DNA of 64,000 nt from assembly GCF_040683095.1 (NCBI RefSeq), contig NZ_JBFBCI010000007.1:1-64000 (forward strand). The letters run 5' to 3'. The notes beneath the pieces were generated by a model. The model was not told where the DNA came from. It did no database searches and saw only the letters and a list, made by a program, of their open reading frames with translations. A program made the translations under genes and the position numbers. Shown one piece after another: positions 26,901 through 33,995 of the stretch. How positions within the stretch are numbered: position 1 is the stretch's first letter; each line of letters opens with the position of its first letter. This stretch comes from Sphaerisporangium sp040683095 (GTDB lineage: Bacteria > Actinomycetota > Actinomycetes > Streptosporangiales > Streptosporangiaceae).

Positions 26901-29445
26901 GCTGGAGGCGTTCGTCCACGAGGAGGCGCCGTTCGACCGGCTGGTCGAGGTCCTCAAGCCCGAACGCGACCCCAGCCGCAACGCCGTGGTCGAGGTCATG
27001 GTCGGGTTGGAGACCGACCGGGGGGCCGACGTCCGCCTGCCCGGGCTGGAGGTCGAAGAGCTGCCCTACGTCAGCGACGAGCTCAGCCACGACCTGAGCT
27101 TCGACTTCGTCGAACGGCAGGGAGAGCTGATGGTGGCGGTCGGCTTCAACACGTCCCTGTTCCGGCCGGAGACGATCGACCGGATCACCGCCGACCTGAG
27201 CGACCTCCTCGCCGCCGTCGCGGACGCCCGGCGCCGGTTGGCCGACCTTCCCCTGCGGTCCGAGGCCGAGTTCCGCCGGCTCGTCGCCGGCGCGCCCGCC
27301 GAGGTCACCGTCGCCTACGTCCTCGACCGGTGGCTGCGCCCGGTGCCCCCCGGGGTGCGCGGCGAGCTGTACCTGTACGGCGCCCAGGTCGAGCGCGGCC
27401 ACACCGGCCAGGAGGGGCTCACCCCCGAGCGGTTCGTCGCCGATCCGTTCGGCGCGCCCGGCGCGCGCATGTACCGCACCGGAGACCTGGCGAGAACGAC
27501 CGCGGACGGCGCGCTCGAGTATCTCGGCGGGATCGAGGAGCAGATCACGCTCCGCGGCTTCAGGATCGAGACGGGACAGGTCGAGTCGGTGCTCCGCGGC
27601 CACCCGGACGTCGCGCTGGCGGCGGTCGCGGTGAAGAGGAGCGCCACCGGCACGCCCCGGCTCGTCGCCTACGTGACGCCCGGGGCTCCGGTCGGCGAGC
27701 TGCGGGATCTCGCCCGGCTCTCCCTGCCGGAGTACATGGTCCCCGCCGCCTACGTCACACTGGACCGGCTGCCGGTCACGGCCGGCGGAAAGGTCGACCG
27801 GGACGCGCTGCCGGATCCGGAGCCGGACACCGGGGAGCAGCGGTACGTCGCTCCCAGCAATGACGTCGAGGCGACGCTCGCGGACATCTGGGCCGATCTT
27901 CTCGGACTCGAGCGGGTCGGCGTCGACGACGACTTCTTCGAGCTGGGCGGCGACTCCATCCTGAGCATCCAGGCGGCCTACCGGATCCGCCAGGCCGGGC
28001 TGACCGTGACCTCCAGGGACCTGTTCCTCGCCCCCACCGTGAGCCGGCTGGCCACCGTGGCCCGGCCGGCCGGCCGCGAGGAAGGCGGGCCGGAGGAGGA
28101 GGCGCAGGAGACGGAGACCGGCCCGGTGCCGCTCACTCCCGCGCAACGCGAGTTCTTCCTGAGCGACCCGGTGGCACCGCACCACTTCACCCAGTCGATC
28201 CTGGTCGAACTGGTGGCCGAGGTGGACGAGACCGCGCTGCGGTCGGCGCTGGCCGTGCTCCCCGCCCGGCACGACGCCCTCCGGATGCGGTACGAGCGCG
28301 ACGGCGAGGGCTGGCGGCAGCGGGTGACACCGGCGGGCGACGAGCCGGAACCACGCCGGTACGACCTGTCCGGCGTCCCCGCGGCCGAGCGCAGGGCGGC
28401 CATGGACCAGGCGGCGACCGAAGCGGACGCGAGCCTGAATCTGACCGGCGGGCCGCTGCTGCGCGCCGTCCTGTTCGACCTCGGCCCAGGCGAGCGTCCG
28501 TGGCTGTTCGTCACCGTTCACCACCTGGTCGTGGACGCCGTCTCCTGGCACATCCTCCTCGACGACCTGGAGACCGCCTACCGGCAGGCGGTGGCGGGCG
28601 AGGACATCCGGCCCAAGCCCGCCACCACCCCGTTCGCGAGGTGGGCCGGACGGCTGGCGCGCCATGCCGCCGAAGGCGGGTTCGACGACGAGCTGGACCA
28701 CTGGGCCTCCCCGCCGGAGAGCCCGCCCCTGCCCGCGGACGGGGAGGGGCCGGGCGTGGTCTCCTCCGTCAGGACGGTCACGGTCGAACTCGACGAGCAG
28801 AGAAGCGAACTCCTGGTACGCGGCGCCGTGCGGGCCTTCCGCACGGGGACCCGGGAAGTGCTGCTGGCGGGACTCGCACGGACCCTGAGCCGCTGGACCG
28901 GCCAGAGCCGGGTTCTCATCGACGTGGAGGGACACGGCAGGGAAGACCTCTTCCCCGACATCGACCTCTCCCGCACGGTCGGGTGGTTCACCACCGTCTT
29001 TCCCCTCGCCCTGGAGGTGCCCGGGGACGGCGGCGACTGGGCGGAACTGGTCGCCTCCGTCCGGCGGCGGATGCGCTCGGTGCCGGGCAAGGGCCTCGGA
29101 TACGGCGCGCTGCGGCATCTGAGTTCCTCGGGCGCGGCGCTCGCGGCGCGCACGACCGCCCCCGTCACGTTCAACTACCACGGACAGGCAGGGGACCTGA
29201 CGATAACCCCCGGGAGCCCGCTCTACCACGCGTTCCACCCCTCGATCGGCACGGACAGAGACCCTGCCGAACACCTCGACCACCCACTGGAGGTGGTGGG
29301 CATGGTGCAGGACGGAAGGCTGCGTCTCACCCTGTACCACTCGGAGAACGTGCACAGCCCGGCCACCGTCCAGCGGCTGGCGGACGACCTGCTCGACGGG
29401 TTGCAGGCCATCGCCCGGTATGTGGCGGAAAGGCTGGGCGCGTGA
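17920..29445 (+). CDS. Nonribosomal peptide synthetase, modules 4-6, ending in an E domain
   Basis: A 3841-residue synthetase: C4-A4-T4-E4 / C5-A5-T5 / C6-partial A6-T6-E6, with no thioesterase. Approximate residues: C4 56-500, A4 529-1020, T4 Ser1061, E4 1120-1565, C5 1591-2025 (D-donor type), A5 2049-2560, T5 Ser2623, C6 2681-3110, A6 remnant 3128-3300, T6 Ser3346, E6 3404-3835. The five A domains present in full across both proteins include A4, code DAWTVAAVCK (Phe or a Phe analogue), and A5, code DLGTLVAVD, whose Asp331 suits a basic side chain. A5 has Thr2554 where the A10 Lys should be. A6 lacks motifs A1-A5 but has that Lys at 3291. E4 makes residue 4 D and E6 makes residue 6 D. The N-terminal helix before C4 looks like a docking segment. 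The ATG overlaps the previous stop (ATGA). A TTA codon lies at 22486. Confidence 0.95.
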   Translation: MTNPTSPTSPASHQDRMAALPPQVQEMLRRRLAGEAPDDPAEEDVIPRVPGDGPLPLSAAQERLWYMHEVDPESTEYNTAHVLRLLGELDEPALIGALRRLAERHESLRTTFVSLEGRGTQVVNASVEIPLVVTDLSAPPEAAPVEARLVEARLVEDGLAEAVDRCLLEEMTRPFDLHHGPVLRVRLLRLAAREHVLVMAMHHIVTDGWSMQVLTRELGSLYAAAVHGGQAEPPPLPIRYGDFAVWQRGRLPGAEIQGHLAYWRDRLHGLEPLDLPTDHPRPPMRSGAGERYRFEVPASVISRLRELSAENGATLFMALAAAVKILLARWSGRKDIAVATPLSGRDRVEVDDLVGFFVNTVVLRTSVDETRSFTETLRSVRSTVLDAMAHGGVPFQNVVETLRPDRDPSRPVLAEATVSLLGARRRPVELPGLRVEEIDPPVVTADADVSFEFAERDGGLVAHLGYTTDLFVRATAERMAAHLVTLLQGVADDPDAALIKVPMTGTEETHRLLAEWSGALDHPVPRTVPELFAAQVARAPDAVALVSEEDRLSYADLDARADRLARLLVERGAGPEKIVAVALPASADTIVAALAVLKSGAAYLPLDASNPPERLRLMLDDAAPVLVVTSPGFGHSIPAGPQVVDLSVPTLPDGPGEEDRKDAPRLLPSHPAYVIYTSGSTGRPKGVVVTHAGVHGLAAGQSAHFGVGPGSRVLQFAPFGFDAAFWELCMALLTGGTLVCTSRERKLPGDPLAETLVRYGITHVTLPPSALAELPEGALPATLTLVVAGEACPPRLARAWSGGHRMVNAYGPTESTVCASMSDPLVPEEITGAVPIGRPFPGIRNYVLDDRLRPVPAGVPGELYLAGAALARGYLGRPGLTSERFVADPFGPAGSRMYRTGDRVRWLPDGVLDYLGRTDDQVKIRGFRIELAEVESVLARQPGVRGVAVAVRQDDHGTRRLVAYVVADGAALAELRSFARERLPEHMVPSIVVPLDRLPLNVNGKVDRRALPEPELRRDLARARVAPRTPAEETLARIWAELLGVAEVGVEDNFFDLGGDSILSLRVVARARERGLRLTARQAFLRHTIAELAELAELAAEASTEHTIGSDRGPVTGEVPLTPIQHWFFDALTDSRDRFNQTVLLELADEPDEDALAAAVAALLDQHDALRLRATSSDDGRRLRNAEAERGEVLRRFDLSHLDPGPQDEEMRDIGLRAQTGFSLESGPLLRARLFLLGPGRRPRLLLAAHHLVVDGISWRILLSDLETAYERARNGLPIDLGPKTTSFRDWSIRLSRYTESGGFAAEADYWTGVAEAAEKAARLPLEGAGDNTAGDNTVGGSRTVCASLSAEATEALLRDVPKAYRTQINDVLLTALGRVVRDWTGSGTMLVALEGHGREELFDDVDLSRTVGWFTSLFHVVLSTPWDEGWGAALKSVKEQLRSVPRNGIGYGALRYLGGDRDVRNGGREPEISFNYLGRLDAETGSEGLVRGWVDNEGAERSPEQVRQHLLEVNGLVREGRLRFHWTYSADLHREETVMRLAEGFIAALRQIIEHCSAPDAGGFTPSDFPLASLDQAAVDRITAGPTPVEDIYPLTFTQAGMLFHALSEPGRDLYTGYFGATLDGVTDPEALAQAWQRVAGRTPVLRTAVLWEDLPAPVQVVFSTVSVPVTHHDYRAMPEDDRRTALEELWDTWTRGRLPLDRAPLLRLSIVRLSDAGVRLLWSTHHMMVDGWSFAEVLSDVLAEYAAMTGGPASPPEVRRPYRDYVAWLDGQDQDDALRYWSAVMNGFTAPTRLPFDRPPVRAHDTRSSREIRVNLSPERSRMLYQAARDARITMNTLIQGAWAILLSRHGGDREVCFGTTVSGRPPGLPGVESIVGLFINTIPVRIEVDGESSASVWMRRLQDSQAEGRDYEYLPLAHVQRAAGVSSGIRLFDSIVVFENYPYDEQAAARYGLRLTELRGDEHTNYALTLTAYAGEELALALGYDPDLFDEATAERLVGQLDTLLQAIGAAPGTPVAGLPVLPERESRQVLTEWNDTATRFPPPACIHELFAERARTAPDDPAVSCGSEALTFAALETRANRLAHHLVRLGVRREVLVGVCVERGVDAVVALLAVLKAGGAFVPLDPDYPAERLALMLGDANAPVVITQEALLDRVAGHQAVAVCVDRDRARLDGARLDGAALDDLPATPPEVAATPDDLAYVAYTSGTTGRPKGVMVAHRHVHHMVRAWDARYGLTALKARALSVSSLSVDLFFGDFLLSALFGGEMVICPPEAMADPVAIADLMLETGTELMVTVPVLARALAAEFTWRGIRPKTLRVLMVGSEGWPADAAAEVLEVFGGDGVVVVNAYGSTETTVDSTVFQLGGDPVGEAAFVPIGRPLANTRIYVLDAEMRPVPIGAVGECYIAGDGVSRGYLNRPEITTRRFLRDPFAGEEDARMYRTGDLVRWRPDGNLECLGRADDQVKIRGFRVELGDVEAALARHPRVAGAAAAVRKDEAGHNRLVGYVVPRPGAGPDLADLRAFVSRSLPAPAVPAAFVLIPELPLNPSGTVDRKALPRADQAGPGDAVADAGALHALPRAEHVPPRTETERVLAGIWAEVLDLTRVGVTDDFFELGGDSILSIRVISRIRSLFGVAPSPRQLFDTPTVARLAAAIDAETATTDAAPLVATAAGGPAPLSYAQQRLWFLHDFDPGSTEYTVVTALRLRGTLDVEALGAALSRIVARHEPLRTTFSTVEGNPVQVVRPAEPVVLVIEDLTGVAADEREAAMEECLRRETARPFDLGWGPVFRTTLIRLGARDHALAFLAHHIAVDGWSLDLLMRELDTEYGAALAKEQVERPPLPIRYADYAAWQRSTANDRAMEEHLAYWSDRLAGVRPLDLPIDHPRPVVREAAGAMRLLTVDPEVVAGLRRVAGRRDATLFMALVAVVQVLLARYTGQDDIVVGTPTSGRNRHELEGLIGCFINTVALRSTVDESLNFEEFLSQVRDTVLEAFVHEEAPFDRLVEVLKPERDPSRNAVVEVMVGLETDRGADVRLPGLEVEELPYVSDELSHDLSFDFVERQGELMVAVGFNTSLFRPETIDRITADLSDLLAAVADARRRLADLPLRSEAEFRRLVAGAPAEVTVAYVLDRWLRPVPPGVRGELYLYGAQVERGHTGQEGLTPERFVADPFGAPGARMYRTGDLARTTADGALEYLGGIEEQITLRGFRIETGQVESVLRGHPDVALAAVAVKRSATGTPRLVAYVTPGAPVGELRDLARLSLPEYMVPAAYVTLDRLPVTAGGKVDRDALPDPEPDTGEQRYVAPSNDVEATLADIWADLLGLERVGVDDDFFELGGDSILSIQAAYRIRQAGLTVTSRDLFLAPTVSRLATVARPAGREEGGPEEEAQETETGPVPLTPAQREFFLSDPVAPHHFTQSILVELVAEVDETALRSALAVLPARHDALRMRYERDGEGWRQRVTPAGDEPEPRRYDLSGVPAAERRAAMDQAATEADASLNLTGGPLLRAVLFDLGPGERPWLFVTVHHLVVDAVSWHILLDDLETAYRQAVAGEDIRPKPATTPFARWAGRLARHAAEGGFDDELDHWASPPESPPLPADGEGPGVVSSVRTVTVELDEQRSELLVRGAVRAFRTGTREVLLAGLARTLSRWTGQSRVLIDVEGHGREDLFPDIDLSRTVGWFTTVFPLALEVPGDGGDWAELVASVRRRMRSVPGKGLGYGALRHLSSSGAALAARTTAPVTFNYHGQAGDLTITPGSPLYHAFHPSIGTDRDPAEHLDHPLEVVGMVQDGRLRLTLYHSENVHSPATVQRLADDLLDGLQAIARYVAERLGA
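27298..27820 (+). other. Truncated adenylation domain of module 6
   Basis: Between C6 and T6 only the end of an adenylation domain remains. It starts just before motif A6 (VLDRWLRPVPPG, then GELYLYG), keeps A7 (YRTGDL) and A10 (GGKVDRDAL), and has a degraded A8 (GGIEEQITLRGFR, without the hinge Asp). About 380 residues, including the ATP- and substrate-binding motifs A1-A5, are missing. The frame is open and the joint with C6 (near RRLVAGAP) is clean, so this is an in-frame deletion rather than decay. T6 cannot be charged by its own module alone. Confidence 0.9.
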
Positions 29446-30779
29446 ACGCCGACGACCTGCCCTCATTGCTGGCCGAGCTCACCCGGCGGTACGAGGTGCC
29501 GGGAGCCCAGCTCGCCATCCGCTGGAAAGGGCGGACCCTCACCGCGGTGACCGGGGAGCACGTGCTCGGCGCCGGTCCGCCCGTCACGCCTCGATCGTGC
29601 TTCCCGCTCGGATCGATCACCAAGCCCTTCACCGCCGCTGTGGCGATGGAGCTCGTCGCCGCCGGTGACGTCGACCTCGACGTGCCCTTGGTGAAGTACC
29701 TGCCGGCGTTCGGCGCGGGTCGCGTGGCGACCCTCCGGCAGGTGCTCAGTCACACCGCCGGTCTCCCGGCCAACGTCCGCGAGGACACCGGAGGCGATGG
29801 CAACCGGCTGCGCTGGGTGGCCCGGCACTGCCGTGAGGCGGACCTGGCGTACCCGCCGGGGACGGTGTTCTCCTACTCCAATGTCGGTTACATCGTCGCC
29901 GGGCTCCTCATCGAGGAGATCACCGGGCTGAGCTGGGAAGAGGCCGTCGACGCCTTCGTCCTCGACCCTCTGGGCGTCAAGGCGTGCCCCGACGAGGAGG
30001 CAGGGCCGAGGCTCGTCGGAGGGCACGCCGTCAACGCGGCACGCGGCACGGTGTTCCCGATCGCCGCGCAGAACCTTCCCGCGCTGGAGGCGCCGAACGG
30101 AGCCCTGGCTCTCAGCGCCGAAGACCTGGTCACGTTCGCCCGCCTCTTCCTGACCGAGGACGGGCTCACGGGCCCGCTCGGCACGGAGACGACCGGGCTG
30201 ATGTGCCGGGACCAGCTCCACACGACCACGGCCGGGCCGTTCGGCCTCGCGGACGGATGGGGCCTGGGCTGGGCGCTGTACGGCGACGCCGGTACGGCCG
30301 GTCACGACGGCACCGGTGAGGGCACCTCGTGCCATCTGAGGTTCGAACCGGCAGGAGGGACGGTGGTGGCGCTGACGACGAACGCCAACACCGGGCAGGC
30401 CATGTGGACGGCGCTGCTCGAACGCCTCCGTGCCGCCGGAGTGGCCGTGGAGGACCACTTCCCGGCTCTCGGCCTCGGAAGTCCGGTCCCGGCGCGGGAC
30501 GACCTCCTCGGAACGTTCGTCAACGACGACACGGCGTTCGAGATCGGCCGGGCGGCCGAGGGCAAGGTCCATCTGTCGCTCGGGGACCGGCCGTACGGCG
30601 AGCTCACGTGTTACGAGGACCTGCGCTTCACCATGCGTGAGCTGAGCGGCGCGGCACAGACCCACACGGGCAGGTTCGTACGCGACCCTGCGACCAAGCG
30701 CATCGAATTCCTGCAGATTTCCGGCCGATTGGCCCGACGACGAGACGGAGTGGGCAGTGGCCACGGTGCTATCGGGTGA
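29442..30779 (+). CDS. Penicillin-binding-protein-type thioesterase (peptide cyclase)
   Basis: A 445-residue serine hydrolase of the beta-lactamase/PBP fold, expected to take the peptide from the last carrier domain and cyclise it head to tail, like SurE for surugamide. The catalytic motifs are visible: SxxK as S58-I-T-K61 (FPLGSITKPFT) and YxN as Y145-S-N147, plus a Gly-rich HDGTGEG segment and a C-terminal lipocalin-like domain. Known members act on synthetases ending in an E domain without a thioesterase and prefer a D C-terminal residue, which is exactly the context here. The start is GTG 29442, overlapping the NRPS stop (GTGA). MppK of mannopeptimycin is, as I recall, of this type. Confidence 0.9.
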   Translation: MNADDLPSLLAELTRRYEVPGAQLAIRWKGRTLTAVTGEHVLGAGPPVTPRSCFPLGSITKPFTAAVAMELVAAGDVDLDVPLVKYLPAFGAGRVATLRQVLSHTAGLPANVREDTGGDGNRLRWVARHCREADLAYPPGTVFSYSNVGYIVAGLLIEEITGLSWEEAVDAFVLDPLGVKACPDEEAGPRLVGGHAVNAARGTVFPIAAQNLPALEAPNGALALSAEDLVTFARLFLTEDGLTGPLGTETTGLMCRDQLHTTTAGPFGLADGWGLGWALYGDAGTAGHDGTGEGTSCHLRFEPAGGTVVALTTNANTGQAMWTALLERLRAAGVAVEDHFPALGLGSPVPARDDLLGTFVNDDTAFEIGRAAEGKVHLSLGDRPYGELTCYEDLRFTMRELSGAAQTHTGRFVRDPATKRIEFLQISGRLARRRDGVGSGHGAIG

Positions 30780-32079
30780 AGGCGAGCAGAACAGAAGCGC
30801 GACGCGGCCCCTGTCCCGCAACCGGAACTACTCGATCTTATGGTCCAGCCAGCTTCTCTCCGAGCTCACGGTCGAGGTCATCGCGGTCGCCATACCGCTG
30901 CTGATCATGGCTCGGTCCGGGTCGGCGCTGGAGGTGGGGCTCGCCTCTTCGGTGATGGCGGCGATCCACATGGTCTCGGTGGTGCCCGCCGGCGTGCTGG
31001 CCGACCGGATGGACCACCGGAAGATCATGCTGGTGTGCCAGGCCGGACGGGTGGTGGGACTGGTCAGCCTCGCGGCGGCACTGATCATGGACGTGTACTT
31101 CTTCCCGCACGTCCTGCTGGTCGTCGCCTTGGAAGGGTTCTTCGGGTCGGTGTTCGATCCGGTGGAACATGCCGCGCTGCCCACCGTGGTGCCCGAGTCG
31201 CAGTTCCAGACGGCGGTGGCCCGCAACGCGGCGCGGCCGTATGTCGCCGCCATGTTCGGCCCGTTCGCCGCCGGGCTGCTGTTCACCCTGAACCCGGCGG
31301 GCCCGTTCGTCACCCAGGGGGCCATGCTCGCGATCTCTTTCGCGGCACTGCTGTTCCTGCGGCTTCCCCGGCTCACCGCCGCGGCCGGACCCGGGGCCGA
31401 GCGGAAGGAGGACGAGGAGCAACAGGAGGCGGAGGAGGAAGGCCGCAGCGCTCGCGCCGACGCCGCCGATGGGTTCCGGTGGGTGCTGGGACACGGCGTG
31501 ATCCGGATGACGCTGCTGTGGATCACGCTCACCAACCTCACCTTCAGCGCGCTGGTCATCATCGTCCTTGTCAGGTCAGGTGAGGAGAACGTCGCCGGCT
31601 ACGAGATCGGCCTGATGATGACGTGCTTCGGCGTCGGCGGGCTGCTCGGCGCGGCGGTCGCCGCCCGCCTGACCACCGCCCTGCGGCCGGCCGTGATCGT
31701 CATGGGGTTCTCCTGGGTCGTGACCGCCGTCGCCGCGGTGATGGCGTACATCCCCAGCGGGTTGCCGCTCGGACTGCTGTTCGGTCTCGCGGCGTTCTTG
31801 GCGCCCGCGGCGAACACCACGGTGCTGACCTACCAGATGATGGCCACTCCGGCCGGGATGCGTGGCCGGTTGAGCGGGATCAGCGGTCTCAGCGCGGGCA
31901 TCGCCGGGGTGCTCGGCCCGGCGGCCGGTAGTGCCGTGGTGTCCGCCACAGACGGACCCACCGCCTTCCTGGTGTGCGCGGGCGGCTTCGCGGTGGTCGC
32001 GCTCGTCACGGTGCTCAGCCCCTCCCTGCGCCGCTTCCCCTCCATCGAGCCCGGTGCGTCCCTGGAGTCGCCTTCCTGA
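30757..32079 (+). CDS. MFS exporter of the peptide cluster
   Basis: A 440-residue, about 12-segment major facilitator of the EntS/MFS_3 drug-exporter group (VLADRMDHRKIM between segments 2 and 3). It probably exports the finished peptide. An acidic cytosolic loop (EEQQEAEEEG, around residues 218-228) separates the two halves. The GTG at 30757 lies 23 bases inside the thioesterase gene with GGAG upstream, so the four genes NRPS-NRPS-TE-MFS form one coupled operon. Leu28 is encoded by TTA (30838). A perfect 20-base hairpin follows the stop. Confidence 0.88.
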   Translation: MATVLSGEGEQNRSATRPLSRNRNYSILWSSQLLSELTVEVIAVAIPLLIMARSGSALEVGLASSVMAAIHMVSVVPAGVLADRMDHRKIMLVCQAGRVVGLVSLAAALIMDVYFFPHVLLVVALEGFFGSVFDPVEHAALPTVVPESQFQTAVARNAARPYVAAMFGPFAAGLLFTLNPAGPFVTQGAMLAISFAALLFLRLPRLTAAAGPGAERKEDEEQQEAEEEGRSARADAADGFRWVLGHGVIRMTLLWITLTNLTFSALVIIVLVRSGEENVAGYEIGLMMTCFGVGGLLGAAVAARLTTALRPAVIVMGFSWVVTAVAAVMAYIPSGLPLGLLFGLAAFLAPAANTTVLTYQMMATPAGMRGRLSGISGLSAGIAGVLGPAAGSAVVSATDGPTAFLVCAGGFAVVALVTVLSPSLRRFPSIEPGASLESPS

Positions 32080-32093
32080 GCCGACCGGCTTCG

Positions 32094-32138
32094 CGCCGGA
32101 TTCCCCTGGCCGAGGTGATCGGCCAGGGGAATCCGGCG
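32094..32138. terminator. Bidirectional terminator after the NRPS operon
   Basis: A perfect hairpin: arms 32094-32113 and 32119-32138 (20 bases each, starting CGCCGGATTCCCC) with loop GGTGA. It lies between the convergent MFS gene and the minus-strand operon, so it probably ends both transcripts. Confidence 0.88.
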
Positions 32139-32157
32139 TACGCATGGACGTCAACGG

Positions 32158-32334
32158 TCAATCCGTCTTCCGGCAGTTCGCCGCGCCGCCGTCCCGGGGG
32201 GCGAAGAAGGACGCTATCGACTGGAGGATCTCGTTCGCCTCACGGAGCTCTCCCACCTCCTCCTCGAGCCGCTCTATCCGCTGGCTGAGGTGTTCGTCCC
32301 GGTCCTGGCTCTTCTCGTGCTGTTCCGATGACAT
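32158..32334 (-). CDS. Small coiled-coil protein resembling the end of IS3 OrfA
   Basis: A 58-codon frame with a clear GGGGAG five bases before its ATG. The sequence is charged and heptad-like (RIERLEEEVGELREANE) and ends ILQSIASFFA, nearly the consensus end of IS3-family OrfA transposases (leucine zipper plus FFA). No helix-turn-helix and no OrfB accompany it, so it cannot transpose. It lies 47 bases after the permease gene on the same strand, so it is probably expressed with the ABC operon. It may be a domesticated remnant or simply debris with a fortuitous start. Confidence 0.5.
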   Translation of the reverse strand: MSSEQHEKSQDRDEHLSQRIERLEEEVGELREANEILQSIASFFAPRDGGAANCRKTD

Positions 32335-32381
32335 GCTTTCTCCCCAAGCGAACGATTGTGTGAACTGGCGGCAGGCACCGC

Positions 32382-33995
32382 TCAGCTTCGAACGTCTCGC
32401 CGAACCGAGCCGACCAGGAACACCATGCCGAACAGCGCCGCGGCGACACCTGCGACGGCGAAAGAGGACGGGCCGGCCCGATGGCCCGACTCCCAGTGAA
32501 GGCCCATGTAATCGAGTAAGGAGATGCCGTTCACGGCGGTGTACCAGATCACCAGGTAGACGACCTGGAAGAGCCGGTGCGTGCGGCTGAGCACGCCCAG
32601 CGCCAGAGCGAGCGAGGGGACGAACAGGACGGCGGCGATCCATGCGCCGATGGCCGCCACGCCGGAGGTGATGACCATCGACGCCAGCGGCGCCGCCCCG
32701 ATCACGATCGTGAGGATCACCCCGGCCGTCCACTCCGCGAGGAGCCGCAGACCCGTCGCCGGGTAGGCCCCCATCAGCGTGTCCACGCCGTACTCGTGCC
32801 GCTGGGTACCCAGGCGGGACCAGATCAGGATCGGCCAGATCCAGGCCGCCGAGATCGCGGACGAGGCGGACAGCCCCGCGGGCGAGGCGAAGGTGAGGAG
32901 AAGGACGGCGAGGGAGATCGCGAGCGTGCCGAGCCACCACCACAGCGGCACACCCTGCAAGAGGATCCGCACCTCTCCGGCGACCAACCGTCCTGTGGTG
33001 CTTCCCGTCCGCACCTCTGCTCTGGGCAGGGTCATGGTGGTACGCATCCGTCCGGCCGTCACGGGTCGCTCGGGCGACGGTCCGGGGGAGGCGGTGACCT
33101 CCGGGTCCTGCGACGGCGCCGAGGCCCGGAACGTGCCCCGGGCGGGGTCGAACCGGGTGAACCAGAGAGCGGGCAGCAAGGCCAGGAGCACCGCAATGGC
33201 CACCAGGACGAGCCTGTCGAGCACGAAGCCGGAGGTGATGTCGAATCCGCTCCAATCGAAGGTCTTCAGCGGGCGGTCGAGATAGGTCAGACCGAGACTG
33301 AACTCCTGCCCCTCGTGCTCGATCCCCTGCGTGGCCATCTCCGCGCGCATGGACGTCACGACGGCGTGTGTCCCCATCCCACCGAACGGCGCCTGTGGCG
33401 CCTGGCCGCCGAGCACGATCACCAGCCATATGAAGAACCAGGCGATGTTGCCCATGCCCGAGCGCAGCAACGGGATCGTCTCGAACACCAGCGCGGCGGC
33501 GGCGGTCAGCATGACCATGGGGAGGGCGATCAGCATGAACGGGGTCACCAGGGCGATCGGGTCGATGGCCGTCGACTCGCCGCGGGCGATCTGGACGACC
33601 AGCGCCGTGACGATGAGCACGCCGAGCATCGAGGCCAGAACCAGGACGCTGCTGAGGAACTTGGCGGCGAAATAGAGTGCCGTCCGTAGCGGGGTGACGG
33701 CGAGAAGCTCGCCCACTCCGACGTCCCTGTCATGGCCGACGGAGTTGCGCACGACGTAGAAACCGCCGAGGGTGAGCCACAGCGCGCCGGCCAGCGCGGT
33801 CGCCATGCCGATGTAGGCGCTGTTGTAGACGCCGCGGTAGTGCCCGATGTTCATGATGACCCACTGGGTGTCCCGGGCCGGCGTGGCCAGGTAGCCCAGG
33901 CCGACCGCCGACAGCAGGATCACCGCGTACACCGGGCGGCGGACCCTTTCCCGGAAGTCGCCGGCCACGAGACCGGCAAGCGTGCCGGCCGTCAT
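32382..33995 (-). CDS. ABC-2 type transporter permease
   Basis: A 537-residue membrane protein with about twelve hydrophobic segments in two similar halves, joined by a polar linker rich in Pro and Thr (near FRASAPSQDPEVTASPGPSPE). It is the membrane partner of the ATPase encoded just upstream. The ATG overlaps the ATPase stop (ATGA at 33995). The longer possible frame to 34217 lies inside the ATPase gene and is rejected. The substrate is not shown by sequence; its place inside the peptide cluster suggests self-protection or export. Confidence 0.85.
   Translation of the reverse strand: MTAGTLAGLVAGDFRERVRRPVYAVILLSAVGLGYLATPARDTQWVIMNIGHYRGVYNSAYIGMATALAGALWLTLGGFYVVRNSVGHDRDVGVGELLAVTPLRTALYFAAKFLSSVLVLASMLGVLIVTALVVQIARGESTAIDPIALVTPFMLIALPMVMLTAAAALVFETIPLLRSGMGNIAWFFIWLVIVLGGQAPQAPFGGMGTHAVVTSMRAEMATQGIEHEGQEFSLGLTYLDRPLKTFDWSGFDITSGFVLDRLVLVAIAVLLALLPALWFTRFDPARGTFRASAPSQDPEVTASPGPSPERPVTAGRMRTTMTLPRAEVRTGSTTGRLVAGEVRILLQGVPLWWWLGTLAISLAVLLLTFASPAGLSASSAISAAWIWPILIWSRLGTQRHEYGVDTLMGAYPATGLRLLAEWTAGVILTIVIGAAPLASMVITSGVAAIGAWIAAVLFVPSLALALGVLSRTHRLFQVVYLVIWYTAVNGISLLDYMGLHWESGHRAGPSSFAVAGVAAALFGMVFLVGSVRRDVRS

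Noticed and set aside
28500..29441. N-terminal extension of the thioesterase
   Set aside because: The frame runs back into the E domain of NRPS2 in another frame. GTG 29442 with the GTGA overlap and immediate family similarity fixes the start.
32158..33429. 423-residue minus-strand frame through the permease
   Set aside because: Most of it is the permease gene in a wrong frame. Only the last 58 codons, which lie outside the permease and have their own ribosome binding site, were kept as a small gene.
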